59,749 nucleotides of DNA from Propionibacterium acidifaciens DSM 21887 (GCF_000426605.1 NZ_AUFR01000017.1:1-59749), one strand, 5' to 3'. Shown: positions 17,347 to 27,325, numbered from the stretch's first letter. A program made the numbers and translations. Notes: a model not told the origin generated them from the letters alone.

Positions 17347-18378
17347 TCAGCAGTGCCCGGCCTCGAAACCGCGGGCGGTGAAGTAGACCTGCCCGGCCAC
17401 CGCGTCCGCGGCCTCGCGGGCGGCGCCCGTCCGGTCGGGCGGGGCGGTGACGACGAGGCTCACGCCGACCCGCTCCCCGGTCGAGGTGGGGATGATCGCC
17501 ATCTGCCGTGCGACGACCGAGTCGTCCGCGGTCGTGCCCTCGGAGGTCTTGATGTAGCTGCCGACGACGCCGCCGAAGCCGTAGGAGTGCTCGTCGTCGA
17601 CGTGCCGCATGCGGCTGGTGACGTACCAGTCGCCGCTGGAGCACCACAGCTGCCCGGCGAACTCGGACTGGCTGGCGACCGTCCAGTCCGTCTGGGTGAA
17701 GGGCGGGACGCCCTGCCGGTCGGTGCTCGTGGCGACGGTCGTCACCGGGTCCCCGAACTCCTGGAAGACCTTGTCGACGGCCTGCGCCGCATCGTCGGCG
17801 CCGCCGAGGAAGGTGTAGAGCGCCTCGTCGGAGGACAGCGACGACTCGCTGATCGACTTGGTGAGCAGATAGGTCAGATTGCTCGGCATCCGGTCGAGGT
17901 CGAGGACGGCCAGGGCGATCGGCACGTCGAGCGTGCCCCACGTCGGGCCGCTCGTGAGCGAGCCGGCCGTCCAGGTGGCCGTGAGGCGCTGCCCGACGGG
18001 CGCGACGCCGGCGACGGCCAGGCCGACCCGCACGCCGTAGCGCGACTCGATCCCCTCGACCTGGGAGCGCAGCACGGCCAGGTTCACGTCGGCGACGGGT
18101 TCGACGGGGCCCGGCGGGGGCGGGGGCGTGCGGCTCGGCGAGGGCGTCGGCGTCCCGCTGGTGGTCACCTCCACGGGGGCCGGGCGCCCGTTCGCCGAAC
18201 GGCTGGCGCCGAAGACGATGACGGCGAGGAGGACGAGCGCCATGGGCACGACGACGAGGGGCAGCGGCGCGTGCCAGACGTGCCGGGCGCTGCCGAGCGC
18301 CCCGCGGTAGCCGGAGGACGCGGTGATGCGCCGGCCCGTTCCGCGGAGGCGTCCCGAGGACGAGCGTCTGCCGGTCAT
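17347..18378 (-). CDS. membrane-anchored protein with a degenerate serine-beta-lactamase-like domain
   Basis: 343 residues. A basic cytoplasmic start, one membrane helix (LPLVVVPMALVLLAVIVFG, around residues 48-66), a Ser/Thr/Pro linker (PTPSPSRTPPPPPGP) and a ~230-residue extracellular domain. That domain follows the order of class A beta-lactamase/serine-hydrolase folds: GTLDVPIALAVLDLD where a catalytic SxxK would sit, SSDEALYTFLGG where SDN/YSN would sit, and a Ser/Thr-rich C-terminal half. The nucleophile Ser and Lys are absent (TLDV), so it is probably not an active hydrolase. ATG 18378 has AAGGAGA upstream. Fold assignment is tentative. Confidence 0.6.
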   Translation of the reverse strand: MTGRRSSSGRLRGTGRRITASSGYRGALGSARHVWHAPLPLVVVPMALVLLAVIVFGASRSANGRPAPVEVTTSGTPTPSPSRTPPPPPGPVEPVADVNLAVLRSQVEGIESRYGVRVGLAVAGVAPVGQRLTATWTAGSLTSGPTWGTLDVPIALAVLDLDRMPSNLTYLLTKSISESSLSSDEALYTFLGGADDAAQAVDKVFQEFGDPVTTVATSTDRQGVPPFTQTDWTVASQSEFAGQLWCSSGDWYVTSRMRHVDDEHSYGFGGVVGSYIKTSEGTTADDSVVARQMAIIPTSTGERVGVSLVVTAPPDRTGAAREAADAVAGQVYFTARGFEAGHC

Positions 18379-18483
18379 CGGAGTCTCCTTACGTGCCTCG
18401 TGTTCCGTGCCCCGTGCGCGCCCGACGGGGCGCGACGCACCCGGTGCCGGAGCCGGGACCATCCTAGGGCCGGCGCCCGCCGG

Positions 18484-19029
18484 TCAGTCGGTCGACGGGC
18501 GGACCGGGCAGTGCGGCTCGGGCGCCTCGTCGGGGCCCGGGTCGGCGTAGTCGTACGGGTCGAAGTCCGCCAGCTCGCCCCACGGCACCTCGACGTCGAA
18601 GGCGCCGATCGCCGCGGTGGGGAAGGAGCCGTGCGCCGGGGCCGCCCCGGCGCGGTCGAAGGCCCGGGTGAACTCCCCGGCCAGCGCGGGGATCGTCGGG
18701 GCGTGGCCGAGGACGAGGAGGGTCCGCACCTCGTCGGGGGTCTCGGCGATGCGGGCCAGCATGGTGCGGGTGCCGGCGTCGTAGAGCTCGGCCCGGAACT
18801 CGACATGCACCGGGACGCCGTCCACGTCGGGCAGGCGCAGCTCGGCGAATGTCTCGCGGGTGCGTTCGGCGTCCGAGACGAGCGCCCGCTCGATGCGCGC
18901 CCCGGCCAGCCGCTCGCCGACCTCGCGCGCCTGGAGGCGCCCGCGGGTGCTGAGCCTGCGGTCCTTGTCGCCGTGCGGGCTGAAGGACTCCGCCTGGGCG
19001 TGGCGCATGAGGTAGAGACGTCGCATCAT
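18484..19029 (-). CDS. SixA-type phosphohistidine phosphatase (histidine phosphatase superfamily)
   Basis: 181 residues. LYLMRHAQAE gives the catalytic RHG-type motif (Arg-His), and VLGHAPTIPALA holds the second catalytic His; DKDRRLSTRGRLQAREVG and SDAERTRETF are standard SixA segments. In E. coli SixA removes phosphate from histidine phosphotransfer proteins; the partner here is unknown. Two adjacent ATGs (19029, 19026) are possible starts. The C-terminal ~35 residues are acidic and not part of the family. Confidence 0.88.
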   Translation of the reverse strand: MMRRLYLMRHAQAESFSPHGDKDRRLSTRGRLQAREVGERLAGARIERALVSDAERTRETFAELRLPDVDGVPVHVEFRAELYDAGTRTMLARIAETPDEVRTLLVLGHAPTIPALAGEFTRAFDRAGAAPAHGSFPTAAIGAFDVEVPWGELADFDPYDYADPGPDEAPEPHCPVRPSTD

Positions 19030-19162
19030 GGGGCGAGTCTATGGCCGCCCGGCTCCCCGTCCCGCGGTTCTCGCGAGGACGGACGGCGGCCGCGGGGACC
19101 GGCGCACCGGCCCGGCCGGCCCGCCGGCCGCATGGGGGGCGAGCCGCCCGGGCGGGCGGGGT

Positions 19163-20236
19163 TCAGGAGGAGCGGGGCCTGCGGGCGACGAGGAGGTCCC
19201 GCCGGATCGACGAGTCGACCCGATGGGCGAAGTCGTCCCATCCGGGGCCGGTGCAGACCTCGAGACCGGCCCCGGCGCAGATCGCGGCGAGCCCGTCCCG
19301 GTCGAGCCCGAGGGTGTTCCACGCGATGCCGAGCGCGCCGCCGCCGCGCAGCTGCCCCGCCCACACGGGGACCGCCTCGGCCAGGAGCGCCGCGGGGGAG
19401 CGCTCGGCCCTGCCGTCGCCGTCCCCCGCCGCGGCGTCCCGGCCCCTCCGGCGGGCGCCGTGGACGATGCCGTACGGCGCGTCGGTGACGATGGCGTCGA
19501 AGCGGCGCCGGCCGAACAGGGCCGCCGCGTCGCGGGTGTCTCCGGTCAGGACGCCCATCGTCAGCGCGGGGGCGCCCTCGACGGCGGGGTGCCCGCTCGT
19601 TGCGACCGCCGGGGCGGTGCTCGCGTCGAAGCGATGACCGATGACGCGGCCCTGGCGGCGCACCGGGCGGACCTCGGCGGAGTGCTTGAGGCGCTTGCGG
19701 CGCAGATAGGTCCGCATGAACGCGGCCAGCTGCTCGACGGCCCTCTCGTCGAGCTCGACGCCGAAGCCGTTGTGGCCCGTCTCCCATGCGGCCTGGAGCG
19801 TCGTGCCGCGTCCGGCCATCGGGTCGAGGACGTCCAGCTGGACGCCCCCGCCCGGCAGGGCCGCCCGTTCGCCACCGGTGCGCACCTGGGCGCAGGTGAC
19901 ATGGAGGAGCAGGCGGGTGAACATCTCGTTCGTCTTGCCCGCGTACTTGGTGATCGTGAGGAGGTCGTCGTCCATGATCCGCGCCCGCGGCAGCTCCACC
20001 GGGCGCAGCAGCCCGTCGGCGAGCTCGAACAGGGCGAGCGCGCTGGACTGGCGCGCCAGCTGCGCCGGGTCGAGCCGGTCCGTGCCGAGGCCCACGTAGT
20101 CGACGCCGGCGATCCGGATGCGGTGGGCGCCCTCGATGCCGGTCGTGACGGCCAGCTCGGCCACCGCGAGCGCGGGGGCGGCCTCGGCGTAGACTCGGTT
20201 CGCGGACGGGGCGACGAGCATGACGTAATCGCTCAC
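19163..20236 (-). CDS. RNA guanine-N2-type methyltransferase (UPF0020/Trm11-like)
   Basis: 357 residues. SAM-dependent methyltransferase: motif I is LDPMAGRGTTL (around residue 165), motif IV is TDAPYGI in place of the usual DPPYG, and an acidic residue in VELDER follows motif I. The order of a ~150-residue N-terminal region (GIEGAHRIRIAGVDYVGLG, RARIMDDDLLTITKYAGKTNEMFTR) before the Rossmann domain is that of the Trm11/RlmK-like family that methylates guanine N2 in tRNA or rRNA. GTG 20236 is preferred because GGGAGG lies about 9 bases before it; an ATG 9 bases earlier abuts that site. Exact RNA target is not visible. Confidence 0.75.
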   Translation of the reverse strand: MSDYVMLVAPSANRVYAEAAPALAVAELAVTTGIEGAHRIRIAGVDYVGLGTDRLDPAQLARQSSALALFELADGLLRPVELPRARIMDDDLLTITKYAGKTNEMFTRLLLHVTCAQVRTGGERAALPGGGVQLDVLDPMAGRGTTLQAAWETGHNGFGVELDERAVEQLAAFMRTYLRRKRLKHSAEVRPVRRQGRVIGHRFDASTAPAVATSGHPAVEGAPALTMGVLTGDTRDAAALFGRRRFDAIVTDAPYGIVHGARRRGRDAAAGDGDGRAERSPAALLAEAVPVWAGQLRGGGALGIAWNTLGLDRDGLAAICAGAGLEVCTGPGWDDFAHRVDSSIRRDLLVARRPRSS

Positions 20237-20338
20237 GCGCCCCATCCTCCCACGACGAGGACCCCGCCGTCCGGGTGCGGTCGGGCGCCCCTTCACGTAT
20301 CACGGCCGGGGCCGTGACGCACCACGGAGACGAGGCAC

Positions 20339-20989
20339 ATGGCCGCATCACGGGGCGCCGGCGACGGGCCGGGGTTCGCCGTCGCGCCGCGGCCCCCGTA
20401 CTCCCGGCCGTCCGTTCTCGCGCTCGTCGGCGCGGGCGGCTTCCTCGGCACGCTCTGCCGCTGGGGCCTCCGGCGGCTGGTCGGCGAGCGCGGCGGCTGG
20501 CCGCTCGCGACCCTCGTCGTGAACCTGGTGGGCGCCTTCGTCCTCGGGCTCCTTCTCGAGGCCCTCTCGCACCACCGGGACGAGGGTCTTCGCCGTGCGC
20601 TGCGGCTCGGTCTCGGCACCGGCTTCTGCGGGGCCCTCACCACCTACTCGACCTTCGCCGTCGAGGTCGTGATGCTCGCCGATGGCGGGAACCGCCTGCT
20701 CGCGCTCCTCTACCCGTGCGTCACCGTGGCGGGCGGTCTGCTCCTCGCCCTGGCCGGCGTCCTCCTCGCCGGTCGAGGCTCCCGCGCGCAGCGCGGCGCC
20801 GCCACGGCCCCGGGCGCTGTCGGGGACGCCGCCATCGGGGGCCGTGCCGCCGGTCAGGGTCCTGCCGGTCGAGGTCGTGCCGCGCGTGCTGCTGATCCGG
20901 GCCGTACCGCTCGCGGTGCCGGCGGGGGCAGCGCGGAGCGTCCTGCTCGTGGCGGACGCGCGGCGCGCGGGGAACGAGGCGGCCGATGA
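20339..20989 (+). CDS. crcB: CrcB/Fluc fluoride channel with a long basic C-terminal tail
   Basis: 216 residues. The membrane part (residues ~25-145) carries the Fluc marks GAGGFLGTLCRWGLR, NLVGAFVLGLL and GLGTGFCGALTTYSTFAVE. Fluc proteins export fluoride as dual-topology dimers, here probably a heterodimer with the next gene, which overlaps by ATGA. After residue ~145 comes a ~70-residue Arg/Gly/Ala tail of low complexity that is absent from ordinary CrcB proteins (about 125 residues). I looked for the fluoride riboswitch upstream and did not find its conserved core. Confidence 0.9.
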   Translation: MAASRGAGDGPGFAVAPRPPYSRPSVLALVGAGGFLGTLCRWGLRRLVGERGGWPLATLVVNLVGAFVLGLLLEALSHHRDEGLRRALRLGLGTGFCGALTTYSTFAVEVVMLADGGNRLLALLYPCVTVAGGLLLALAGVLLAGRGSRAQRGAATAPGAVGDAAIGGRAAGQGPAGRGRAARAADPGRTARGAGGGSAERPARGGRAARGERGGR

Positions 20990-21354
20990 GCCCCGGACTC
21001 GTGCTCCTCATGGGCCTGGCCGGGGGTCTCGGCGCCGTCGCCCGGTTCGTCGTCGACGCCTTCCTCAAGTCCCGCGTCCGCACCGCGGTGCCGGTGGGCA
21101 CGGTCACGATCAACCTCGTCGGCTCGTTCCTCCTGGGCCTGGTCGCCGGGCTGGTCGTCTCCGGCGCCGACGGCCGGCTGGCCCCCGTGGCGGGCACGGG
21201 CTTCTGCGGCGGGTTCACCACCTTCAGCACCGCCAGCGTCGAGATCGTGCTCCTGCTGAGGGGCGACCGGCCGCGGCCGGCGCTGGCGGCCCTCTGCCTC
21301 AACGCCCTCGGCGCCGTGGCGGCGGCCTGGCTCGGCCTGCTCGTCGCCGGTTAG
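20986..21354 (+). CDS. crcB: CrcB/Fluc fluoride channel, second subunit
   Basis: 122 residues, full family length. LMGLAGGLGAVARFVVDAFL, TINLVGSFLLGLVAGL and GTGFCGGFTTFSTASVEIV are the Fluc signatures (pore Asn and the FSTF-like phenylalanine motif). Starts inside the stop of the first crcB (ATGA), so the two are coupled and presumably form one channel. Confidence 0.95.
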   Translation: MSPGLVLLMGLAGGLGAVARFVVDAFLKSRVRTAVPVGTVTINLVGSFLLGLVAGLVVSGADGRLAPVAGTGFCGGFTTFSTASVEIVLLLRGDRPRPALAALCLNALGAVAAAWLGLLVAG

Positions 21355-21662
21355 GGCAGGGCCCGGCGGGGGCCGTGGCGGATCCCCTCCCGGGGTCGTG
21401 CTCCCCGGCCCCGGAGGTTCCGCCGACGCACGCGGAGGAGTCCTCTTCCGGCCCCGGGCGGCGGCCGCGCCTGCAGCGGTCCCGACCATGCGTCGGCGCC
21501 CGCGGACCGGGATCGTGGGCCGTTGCACCGGGCCGTGCCGGCCGGAGGACGGACCGCCGTACGGCGCGGGGCATGACGGCGCGGGGCATGACGAGGGGCC
21601 GGACGGATCGCCGTCCGGCCCCGGTGCCGCCGTTCTCCGCTACGCCGCCCCAGCGGGACCGC
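21355..21662. other. intergenic region between crcB and ppa (convergent)
   Basis: About 300 bases without a gene. It contains a perfect 15-bp tandem repeat (GGCGCGGGGCATGAC at 21563-21577 and 21578-21592) and a terminator hairpin just after it. Confidence 0.5.
21595..21622. terminator. hairpin terminator between convergent crcB and ppa
   Basis: GGGGCCGGACGG, loop ATCG, CCGTCCGGCCCC: 12-bp perfect stem, usable in both directions. Confidence 0.8.
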
Positions 21663-22220
21663 TCACTGCAGGTCCACCTTGTGGTGCTCGTACGGGGTGC
21701 CCTTGGCGCGGGCGTACGAGGCGCGGATCTCCGCCTCGGCCTCCTCACGGCCCGCCCACGACGCGCCCTCGACCGATTTGCCCGGCTCGAGGTCCTTGTA
21801 GACGGTGAAGAAGTGCTCGATCTCCAGCATCACCATCTGGGGCACGTCGTCCAGGTCGTCCATGTAGTCGCGCCGACGGTCCGCCGTGGCGATGCACAGG
21901 ACCTTGTCGTCACCGCCCATCTCGTCCTGCATCTGGAACATGGCGATCGCCCGGCACTCGATGAGGCATCCGGGGAAGGTGGGCTCGGGCACGATGACCA
22001 TCGCATCGAGCGGGTCACCGTCCTCGCCGAGCGTGCCCTCGATGAAGCCGTAGTCGTACGGGTACTGCGTCGAGGTGAACAGGGTCCGGTCGAGGCGGAT
22101 GCGACCCGTGTTGTGGTCCATCTCGTACTTGTTCTTCGTGCCGCGGGGGATCTCGACGGTCATGTCGAAGGTCAAGCCGTACTGGGGCAGGCCCGTGGCA
22201 ATTCGAAAATCATCGGTCAC
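21663..22220 (-). CDS. ppa: inorganic pyrophosphatase
   Basis: 185 residues. Hydrolyses pyrophosphate in the cytoplasm. Family I signature residues are present: EIPRGTKNKYEMDH, LDRTLFTSTQYPYDYGFIEGTL, and the metal-binding DGDPLDAMVI, followed by GGDDKVLC and DLEPGKSV. GTG start at 22220 with AAGGACG upstream. Transcribed divergently from the PBP4 gene with only ~60 bases between, so the promoters must overlap. Confidence 0.95.
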   Translation of the reverse strand: MTDDFRIATGLPQYGLTFDMTVEIPRGTKNKYEMDHNTGRIRLDRTLFTSTQYPYDYGFIEGTLGEDGDPLDAMVIVPEPTFPGCLIECRAIAMFQMQDEMGGDDKVLCIATADRRRDYMDDLDDVPQMVMLEIEHFFTVYKDLEPGKSVEGASWAGREEAEAEIRASYARAKGTPYEHHKVDLQ

Positions 22221-22281
22221 AGCGTTGCGTCCTTATGATTGGGGAACCTGGGCCAGACACTACCCGTTCGGGGGCGGCAGA

Positions 22282-23649
22282 GTGAATTCCACGAGAAGAC
22301 AGTCGGGACGACGGAGGGCGGTGCTCGGCGTCGTCGTCGCGCTCGCCGCCGTCGGCGCGGGGGGACGATTCGGGGCGCGCGCGGCGGGTCTGCTCGTCGA
22401 CGGCGGGGCCTCCACGGCCCCGTCCGGCCTGTACGCGGCAGAGGACGAGGGCGTCGGCGTCGTCGACCCGGCGCTCGGACCCGGGCCGTACCCGGAACTG
22501 TCCCCCGGCGCCGTCTCGGGGGCCCTGTCCGACGCGGGCCTCGACCCCTCGTGGGCCGTCTCGGTCCGCGACCCGACGAGCGGCGACGAGGTCTTCGACC
22601 AGAACGGCGGGCAGGCCATCATCCCGGCCTCGAACCTCAAGCTCATGACGACGACGAGCCTGCTCGACGCCGTCGGCTCCGACACCCGCTGGACCACCAG
22701 CGTGGTGGCCGAGCCCGACGGCGGCTACACGCTCGTCGGCGGCGGCGACCCCCTGCTGGCGAGCACCGAGTCGGCCTACCACGGCGAGGGCCCCCGCCCG
22801 GCGACCTCGCAGGAGCTGGCCGAACGGACCGCCCGTGCCCTGTCGGCGCAGGGCGTCACCTCGATCTCCCTCGGCTACGACGAGTCGCTGTTCACCGGCC
22901 CCACCCGTCATCCGGACTGGTCCGAGGGGGACATGGAGTACGTCAACGACGTCTCCGCCCTGACGATCGACCAGGGCGACGACTCCGGCGACCCGGGCGC
23001 CGCGGCGGCCCGCACCTTCGCCGAGCAGCTCACCGCGGCCGGCATCACCGTCGACGGCGAACCGACGGCCCGCACCGCCGACGGCTCGGCGAGCACCGTC
23101 GCCCAGGTCGAGTCGCTGCCGCTGTCCCAGATCGTCCAGCTCTGCCTGCGGCACTCGGACAACGCGATCGCCGAGAACCTGCTGCGCCACCTGGCGATCG
23201 CTCAGGGCCTGCCGGCCGACTTCGCCGGGGGAGTGACCGCACTCGAGCAGCGGATGCGCGCACTCGGCGTCTGGTCGGACGCCGACTCCCTGCACGACGG
23301 CTCCGGCCTGTCCGGGAACAACCGCCTCACCTCCGACACACTCAGCCGGATCGTCGTCGTGGCCGCCGGCTCGGACGACATGCGGGCCGGCCTGGCCGGC
23401 ATGCCCGTCGCCGCGGCGACGGGCAGCCTCGAGACCCGCTACCTGGACTCCTCGTCGTCCGCCGGGGCCGGCCTGGTGCGCGCCAAGACCGGCACCCTCG
23501 ACGTGGCGAGCACCCTGACCGGCTACACGCCGACCGCCGACGGTTCGATCGCCGTGTTCACCATCGTCATCAACGGCTCCGGCACCGAGGCCCGCCCCTT
23601 CCTCGACCGGCTCGCCGCCGCCCTGGCCGGCTGCCGATGCGCGGCCTGA
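22282..23649 (+). CDS. dacB: D-alanyl-D-alanine carboxypeptidase/endopeptidase (PBP4 family)
   Basis: 455 residues. An N-terminal signal/anchor (RRAVLGVVVALAAVGAGG) sends it outside. Penicillin-binding motifs appear in order: SxxK in PASNLKLMTTTSLLDAV, SxN in LRHSDNAIAENLLRHLA, and KTG in RAKTGTLDVAS. Trims or cleaves peptidoglycan cross-links. GTG 22282 is chosen at the start of the basic signal region; the open frame upstream has no ribosome site. TilS follows 4 bases downstream, the usual actinobacterial pair. Confidence 0.93.
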   Translation: MNSTRRQSGRRRAVLGVVVALAAVGAGGRFGARAAGLLVDGGASTAPSGLYAAEDEGVGVVDPALGPGPYPELSPGAVSGALSDAGLDPSWAVSVRDPTSGDEVFDQNGGQAIIPASNLKLMTTTSLLDAVGSDTRWTTSVVAEPDGGYTLVGGGDPLLASTESAYHGEGPRPATSQELAERTARALSAQGVTSISLGYDESLFTGPTRHPDWSEGDMEYVNDVSALTIDQGDDSGDPGAAAARTFAEQLTAAGITVDGEPTARTADGSASTVAQVESLPLSQIVQLCLRHSDNAIAENLLRHLAIAQGLPADFAGGVTALEQRMRALGVWSDADSLHDGSGLSGNNRLTSDTLSRIVVVAAGSDDMRAGLAGMPVAAATGSLETRYLDSSSSAGAGLVRAKTGTLDVASTLTGYTPTADGSIAVFTIVINGSGTEARPFLDRLAAALAGCRCAA

Positions 23650-23653
23650 GCCC

Positions 23654-24652
23654 ATGAGCACCCGCGCCCTCGGACCGAGGGCCCTCGCCGTGACGAGGGC
23701 CCTCGCGCCCGTCGTCGCCGAGGCCCTCGACGGCGCCCTGCGGGTGCGGGCCGCCTGCTCCGGCGGCCCCGACTCCCTCGCCCTGGCCGCCGCGCTGGCC
23801 TGGCACGCCCGCCGCGAGCCCGCCCTCATGGCGGAGGCCCTCGTCGTCGACCACCGGCTCCAGCCGGGCTCCGGGCGCGTCGCCGGGCGCGTCGCCGAGC
23901 AGCTGGACGCGCTGGGCCTGGCGGCCCGCGTCACGGCCGTCGACGTGGACCGCGGCGCCGGCCCGGGGCCCGAGGCGGCCGCCCGGCGCGCCCGGTACGC
24001 GGCCCTGCGCGGCCCCGGGCCGTCAGGGGCCGCGCCCGGCCTCGTCCTGCTCGGCCACACCCTCGACGACCAGGCCGAGACCGTCCTGCTCGGCCTGGCC
24101 CGGGGCTCTGGCATCCGCTCGCTCGCCGGGATGCCCGCCCGCAGCGGCACCGCCCCGGTCCTCGTGCGGCCGCTGCTGGGTCTGCGCCGGGCCGACACGG
24201 CGGCGGCCTGCGCCGACTGGGGCCTGGAGCCGTGGCACGACCCCCAGAACGACGACGCCGCCTACGCCCGCGTGCGGGTGCGCCGCGAGATCATGCCGCT
24301 GCTCGAGGCCCGCCTCGGCCCCGGCATCGCCCGGGCCCTGGCCCGCACCGCCTCCCTCGCCGCCGCCGACGCCGACCTGCTCGACGGGCTCGCCGCCCGC
24401 GCCGCGCCCGGCCTCGTCGGGGACGGCGGCCTGGACGCCGGCGCCCTCGCCGCCCAGCCGCCGGCCCTGCGCGGGCGCATCGTCCGGTCATGGCTGGTCG
24501 GCGCCGGCGTCGTCGAGCCGAGCGCCGCCCACACGGGGGCGGTGCTCGCCCTCGTCGAGGACTGGCACGGCCAGCGGGGCGTCGACCTGCCCGGCGGCGT
24601 GCGGGTCGTCCGCGCCGGTGGCACGCTGCGGGCCGCCCGCCCGCGGCACTGA
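23654..24652 (+). CDS. tilS: tRNA(Ile)-lysidine synthase
   Basis: 332 residues. Makes lysidine at the wobble C of the minor tRNA-Ile. The PP-loop SGGPDSLALAAAL lies near residue 33, followed by VVDHRLQPGS, LGHTLDDQAETVLLGLARGSG and the PLLGLRRADT segment, in the family order. Short actinobacterial version without the long C-terminal domains of E. coli TilS. Confidence 0.94.
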   Translation: MSTRALGPRALAVTRALAPVVAEALDGALRVRAACSGGPDSLALAAALAWHARREPALMAEALVVDHRLQPGSGRVAGRVAEQLDALGLAARVTAVDVDRGAGPGPEAAARRARYAALRGPGPSGAAPGLVLLGHTLDDQAETVLLGLARGSGIRSLAGMPARSGTAPVLVRPLLGLRRADTAAACADWGLEPWHDPQNDDAAYARVRVRREIMPLLEARLGPGIARALARTASLAAADADLLDGLAARAAPGLVGDGGLDAGALAAQPPALRGRIVRSWLVGAGVVEPSAAHTGAVLALVEDWHGQRGVDLPGGVRVVRAGGTLRAARPRH

Positions 24653-24930
24653 TCACGGTCCGAGGAGAAGGATCCCGAGCCGCGGATCCGCTCTTGCCGC
24701 GCGCTCGCGGCGCCGAAGCACCCGTGGGTCGTCGGAACGAGCGGGTCGGCTCCCGGAAGCGCGGCGCTGATCCGCGTGGCGCACGGCGTCGATGCCGGCC
24801 GGGCTCGGGCCCCGCCGCGCGCGTGGCCACTGAGACCTGGCGGCCGCGTCCCGCCCGACGGTCCGGTGGGCCCCGCCGCGCGCGTGGCACTGATCCCGTG
24901 CGCCGATCCTGCTGCACTAACCTTGTCGGC

Positions 24931-25482
<552 letters not shown>

Positions 25483-25516
25483 TGCCCGCCGAATCGACCC
25501 CCGACCAGGTGATCCA

Positions 25517-26146
25517 GTGACCGAGAAGCCGTCCCGCGAGATCGACAACACGCCCTGTCTGGGACCGGGCGCCCGGCCCGCCCCGGGCTTCGACGGCGCC
25601 CGCATCGAGGCGGCCGTCCGCGAGCTGCTCATCGGCATGGGCGAGGACCCCGACCGCGACGGCCTGCGCGACACCCCGGCCCGCGTCGCCCGCGCCTACG
25701 CCGAGGTCTTCAGCGGCATCGGCCGCGACCCCGACGAGGTGCTGGCCCGCACCTTCGACATCAGCCACGAGGAGATGGTGCTCGTGCGCGACATCGAGGT
25801 CTACAGCACCTGCGAGCACCACCTCATGCCCTTCCACGGCGTCGCCCACGTCTGCTACATCCCGCCCCGGAACGGCCGTGTCACCGGCCTGTCGAAGATC
25901 GCCCGGCTCGTCGAGCTGTACGCCCGCCGCCCCCAGGTGCAGGAGCGCCTCACCGGCCAGGTCGCCGACGCCCTCGTGCACACCCTGCAGGCCCGCGGCG
26001 CCCTCGTCGTCGTCGACTGCGAGCACCTGTGCATGACGATGCGCGGCGTGCGCAAGCCCGGTGCCCGCACCGTGACCTCCGCCGTGCGGGGCCAGCTGCG
26101 CGATCCCGCCACGCGGGCCGAGGCCATGAGCCTCATCAACTCCTGA
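25517..26146 (+). CDS. folE: GTP cyclohydrolase I
   Basis: 209 residues. First step of folate synthesis, GTP to dihydroneopterin triphosphate. Zinc and catalytic residues are in [11 protein letters not shown] and [28 protein letters not shown] and [29 protein letters not shown] complete the family. GTG 25517 gives the usual N-terminus. In many actinobacteria ftsH lies between hpt and folE; it is absent here. Confidence 0.96.
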   Translation: MTEKPSREIDNTPCLGPGARPAPGFDGARIEAAVRELLIGMGEDPDRDGLRDTPARVARAYAEVFSGIGRDPDEVLARTFDISHEEMVLVRDIEVYSTCEHHLMPFHGVAHVCYIPPRNGRVTGLSKIARLVELYARRPQVQERLTGQVADALVHTLQARGALVVVDCEHLCMTMRGVRKPGARTVTSAVRGQLRDPATRAEAMSLINS

Positions 26147-26512
26147 CGCCGTTCCGCCGATCGGTCCCGGCCTGGTCCGGGCCGGTCGGCCCTCCGAGGC
26201 CGCCCGCCCGGCACACCGGTCCGGCTCTCGGAGGCCAGTGCGGGCCCCGGTCCGGAGGTCGGCGTCGGGGGAGGGTCGTGTGGGATCCGGCTCGTGGTCC
26301 TTCGGGCTGGTGTCCTGTTCGGTGTCGTCCGGGTTCTGTCGGTGGTTTGGTCTGGATGCCCTCTGATCGGGTCCCCGCTACGCGACGGCGGCCCGCCCGA
26401 CCCCGGGCCCGACCGTCGCCGGACGCGCGGGGGAGGGCGTACTCGTCGCCGGATTCCGCCCGGGGCGTGGGATTCCGGCCCGTGGGCCCCGGAACTCCGT
26501 ACACTCACCCCC
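26147..26512. other. 366-bp gap between folE and folP
   Basis: No gene supported. The middle (26270-26370) is visibly T-rich on the plus strand compared with its surroundings. A promoter for folP is possible here, but no clear -10/-35 pair stands out. Confidence 0.35.
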
Positions 26513-27325
26513 ATGGGTCATACCTTGGTGATGGGCATCATCAACGTCACTCCTGATTCGTTCAGCGACGGGGGCATGTGGTTGGGCACGTCGGCGGCCG
26601 TCGGGCACGGTCTCGACCTCATAGCCCAGGGCGCCAAGATTCTCGACGTGGGCGGCGAGTCGACGCGTCCGGGCGCCGAGCGGGTCAGCGAGGAGGAGGA
26701 GATGACGCGCGTCATGCCGGTCATCGAGGGGCTCCGCATCCCGGCGGCGGCGACCGGTGTCGCGTTGAGTGTCGACACGATGCGCTCGTCGGTGGCCCGG
26801 GCCGCCGTGCGGGCCGGCGCGTCGATCGTCAACGACGTCTCGGGCGGTCTGGCCGACACGGGGATGCTCGGCGCCGTCGCCGAGCTCGGCGTCGACTACA
26901 TCTGCCAGCACTGGCGGGGCTTCGGATCGGAGATGAACAGGGCCGCCGAGTACGACGACGTCGTCGCCGAGGTCCGCGCAGAGCTCGAGGCCCGCTGCCG
27001 GGCCGCCGTGGACGCCGGCATCGCGCCCGAGCGGGTCATCGCCGACCCGGGCCTGGGCTTCGCCAAGAACGCCGAGCACGACTGGCGGATCCTCGCCCAC
27101 CTCGACGCGTTCACCGGGCTGGGCCACCGGGTGCTCATCGGTGCCAGCCGCAAGCGCTTCCTCGGCAGCCTGCTCAACGGCCGCCCGACCGCCGAGCGGG
27201 ACGCCGCGACCGCCGCCGTCTCGGCATGGTGCTGCGTGCGCGGGATCTGGGCGGTGCGCACCCACGAGGTGCGCTCCCAGGTCGACACGATCACCGTCAT
27301 CGAGCACCTGCGCGGGGCCTCATGA
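26513..27325 (+). CDS. folP: dihydropteroate synthase
   Basis: 270 residues. Joins p-aminobenzoate to dihydropterin pyrophosphate; target of sulfonamides. MGIINVTPDSFSDGG at the N-terminus, ILDVGGESTRPGAERV, SVDTMRS, GASIVNDVSGG, DPGLGFAKNAEHDW and GASRKRFLG are all present in order. The ATG at 26513 fits the family N-terminus. Its stop overlaps the folB start (ATGA). Confidence 0.97.
   Translation: MGHTLVMGIINVTPDSFSDGGMWLGTSAAVGHGLDLIAQGAKILDVGGESTRPGAERVSEEEEMTRVMPVIEGLRIPAAATGVALSVDTMRSSVARAAVRAGASIVNDVSGGLADTGMLGAVAELGVDYICQHWRGFGSEMNRAAEYDDVVAEVRAELEARCRAAVDAGIAPERVIADPGLGFAKNAEHDWRILAHLDAFTGLGHRVLIGASRKRFLGSLLNGRPTAERDAATAAVSAWCCVRGIWAVRTHEVRSQVDTITVIEHLRGAS

Noticed and set aside
18207-19029. 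Direct regulatory link between SixA and a nearby two-component system
   Set aside because: No histidine kinase, receiver or Hpt gene is present near the SixA gene.
20237-20338. Fluoride riboswitch upstream of crcB
   Set aside because: The conserved core of the crcB RNA motif could not be found in the ~100 bases before the start.
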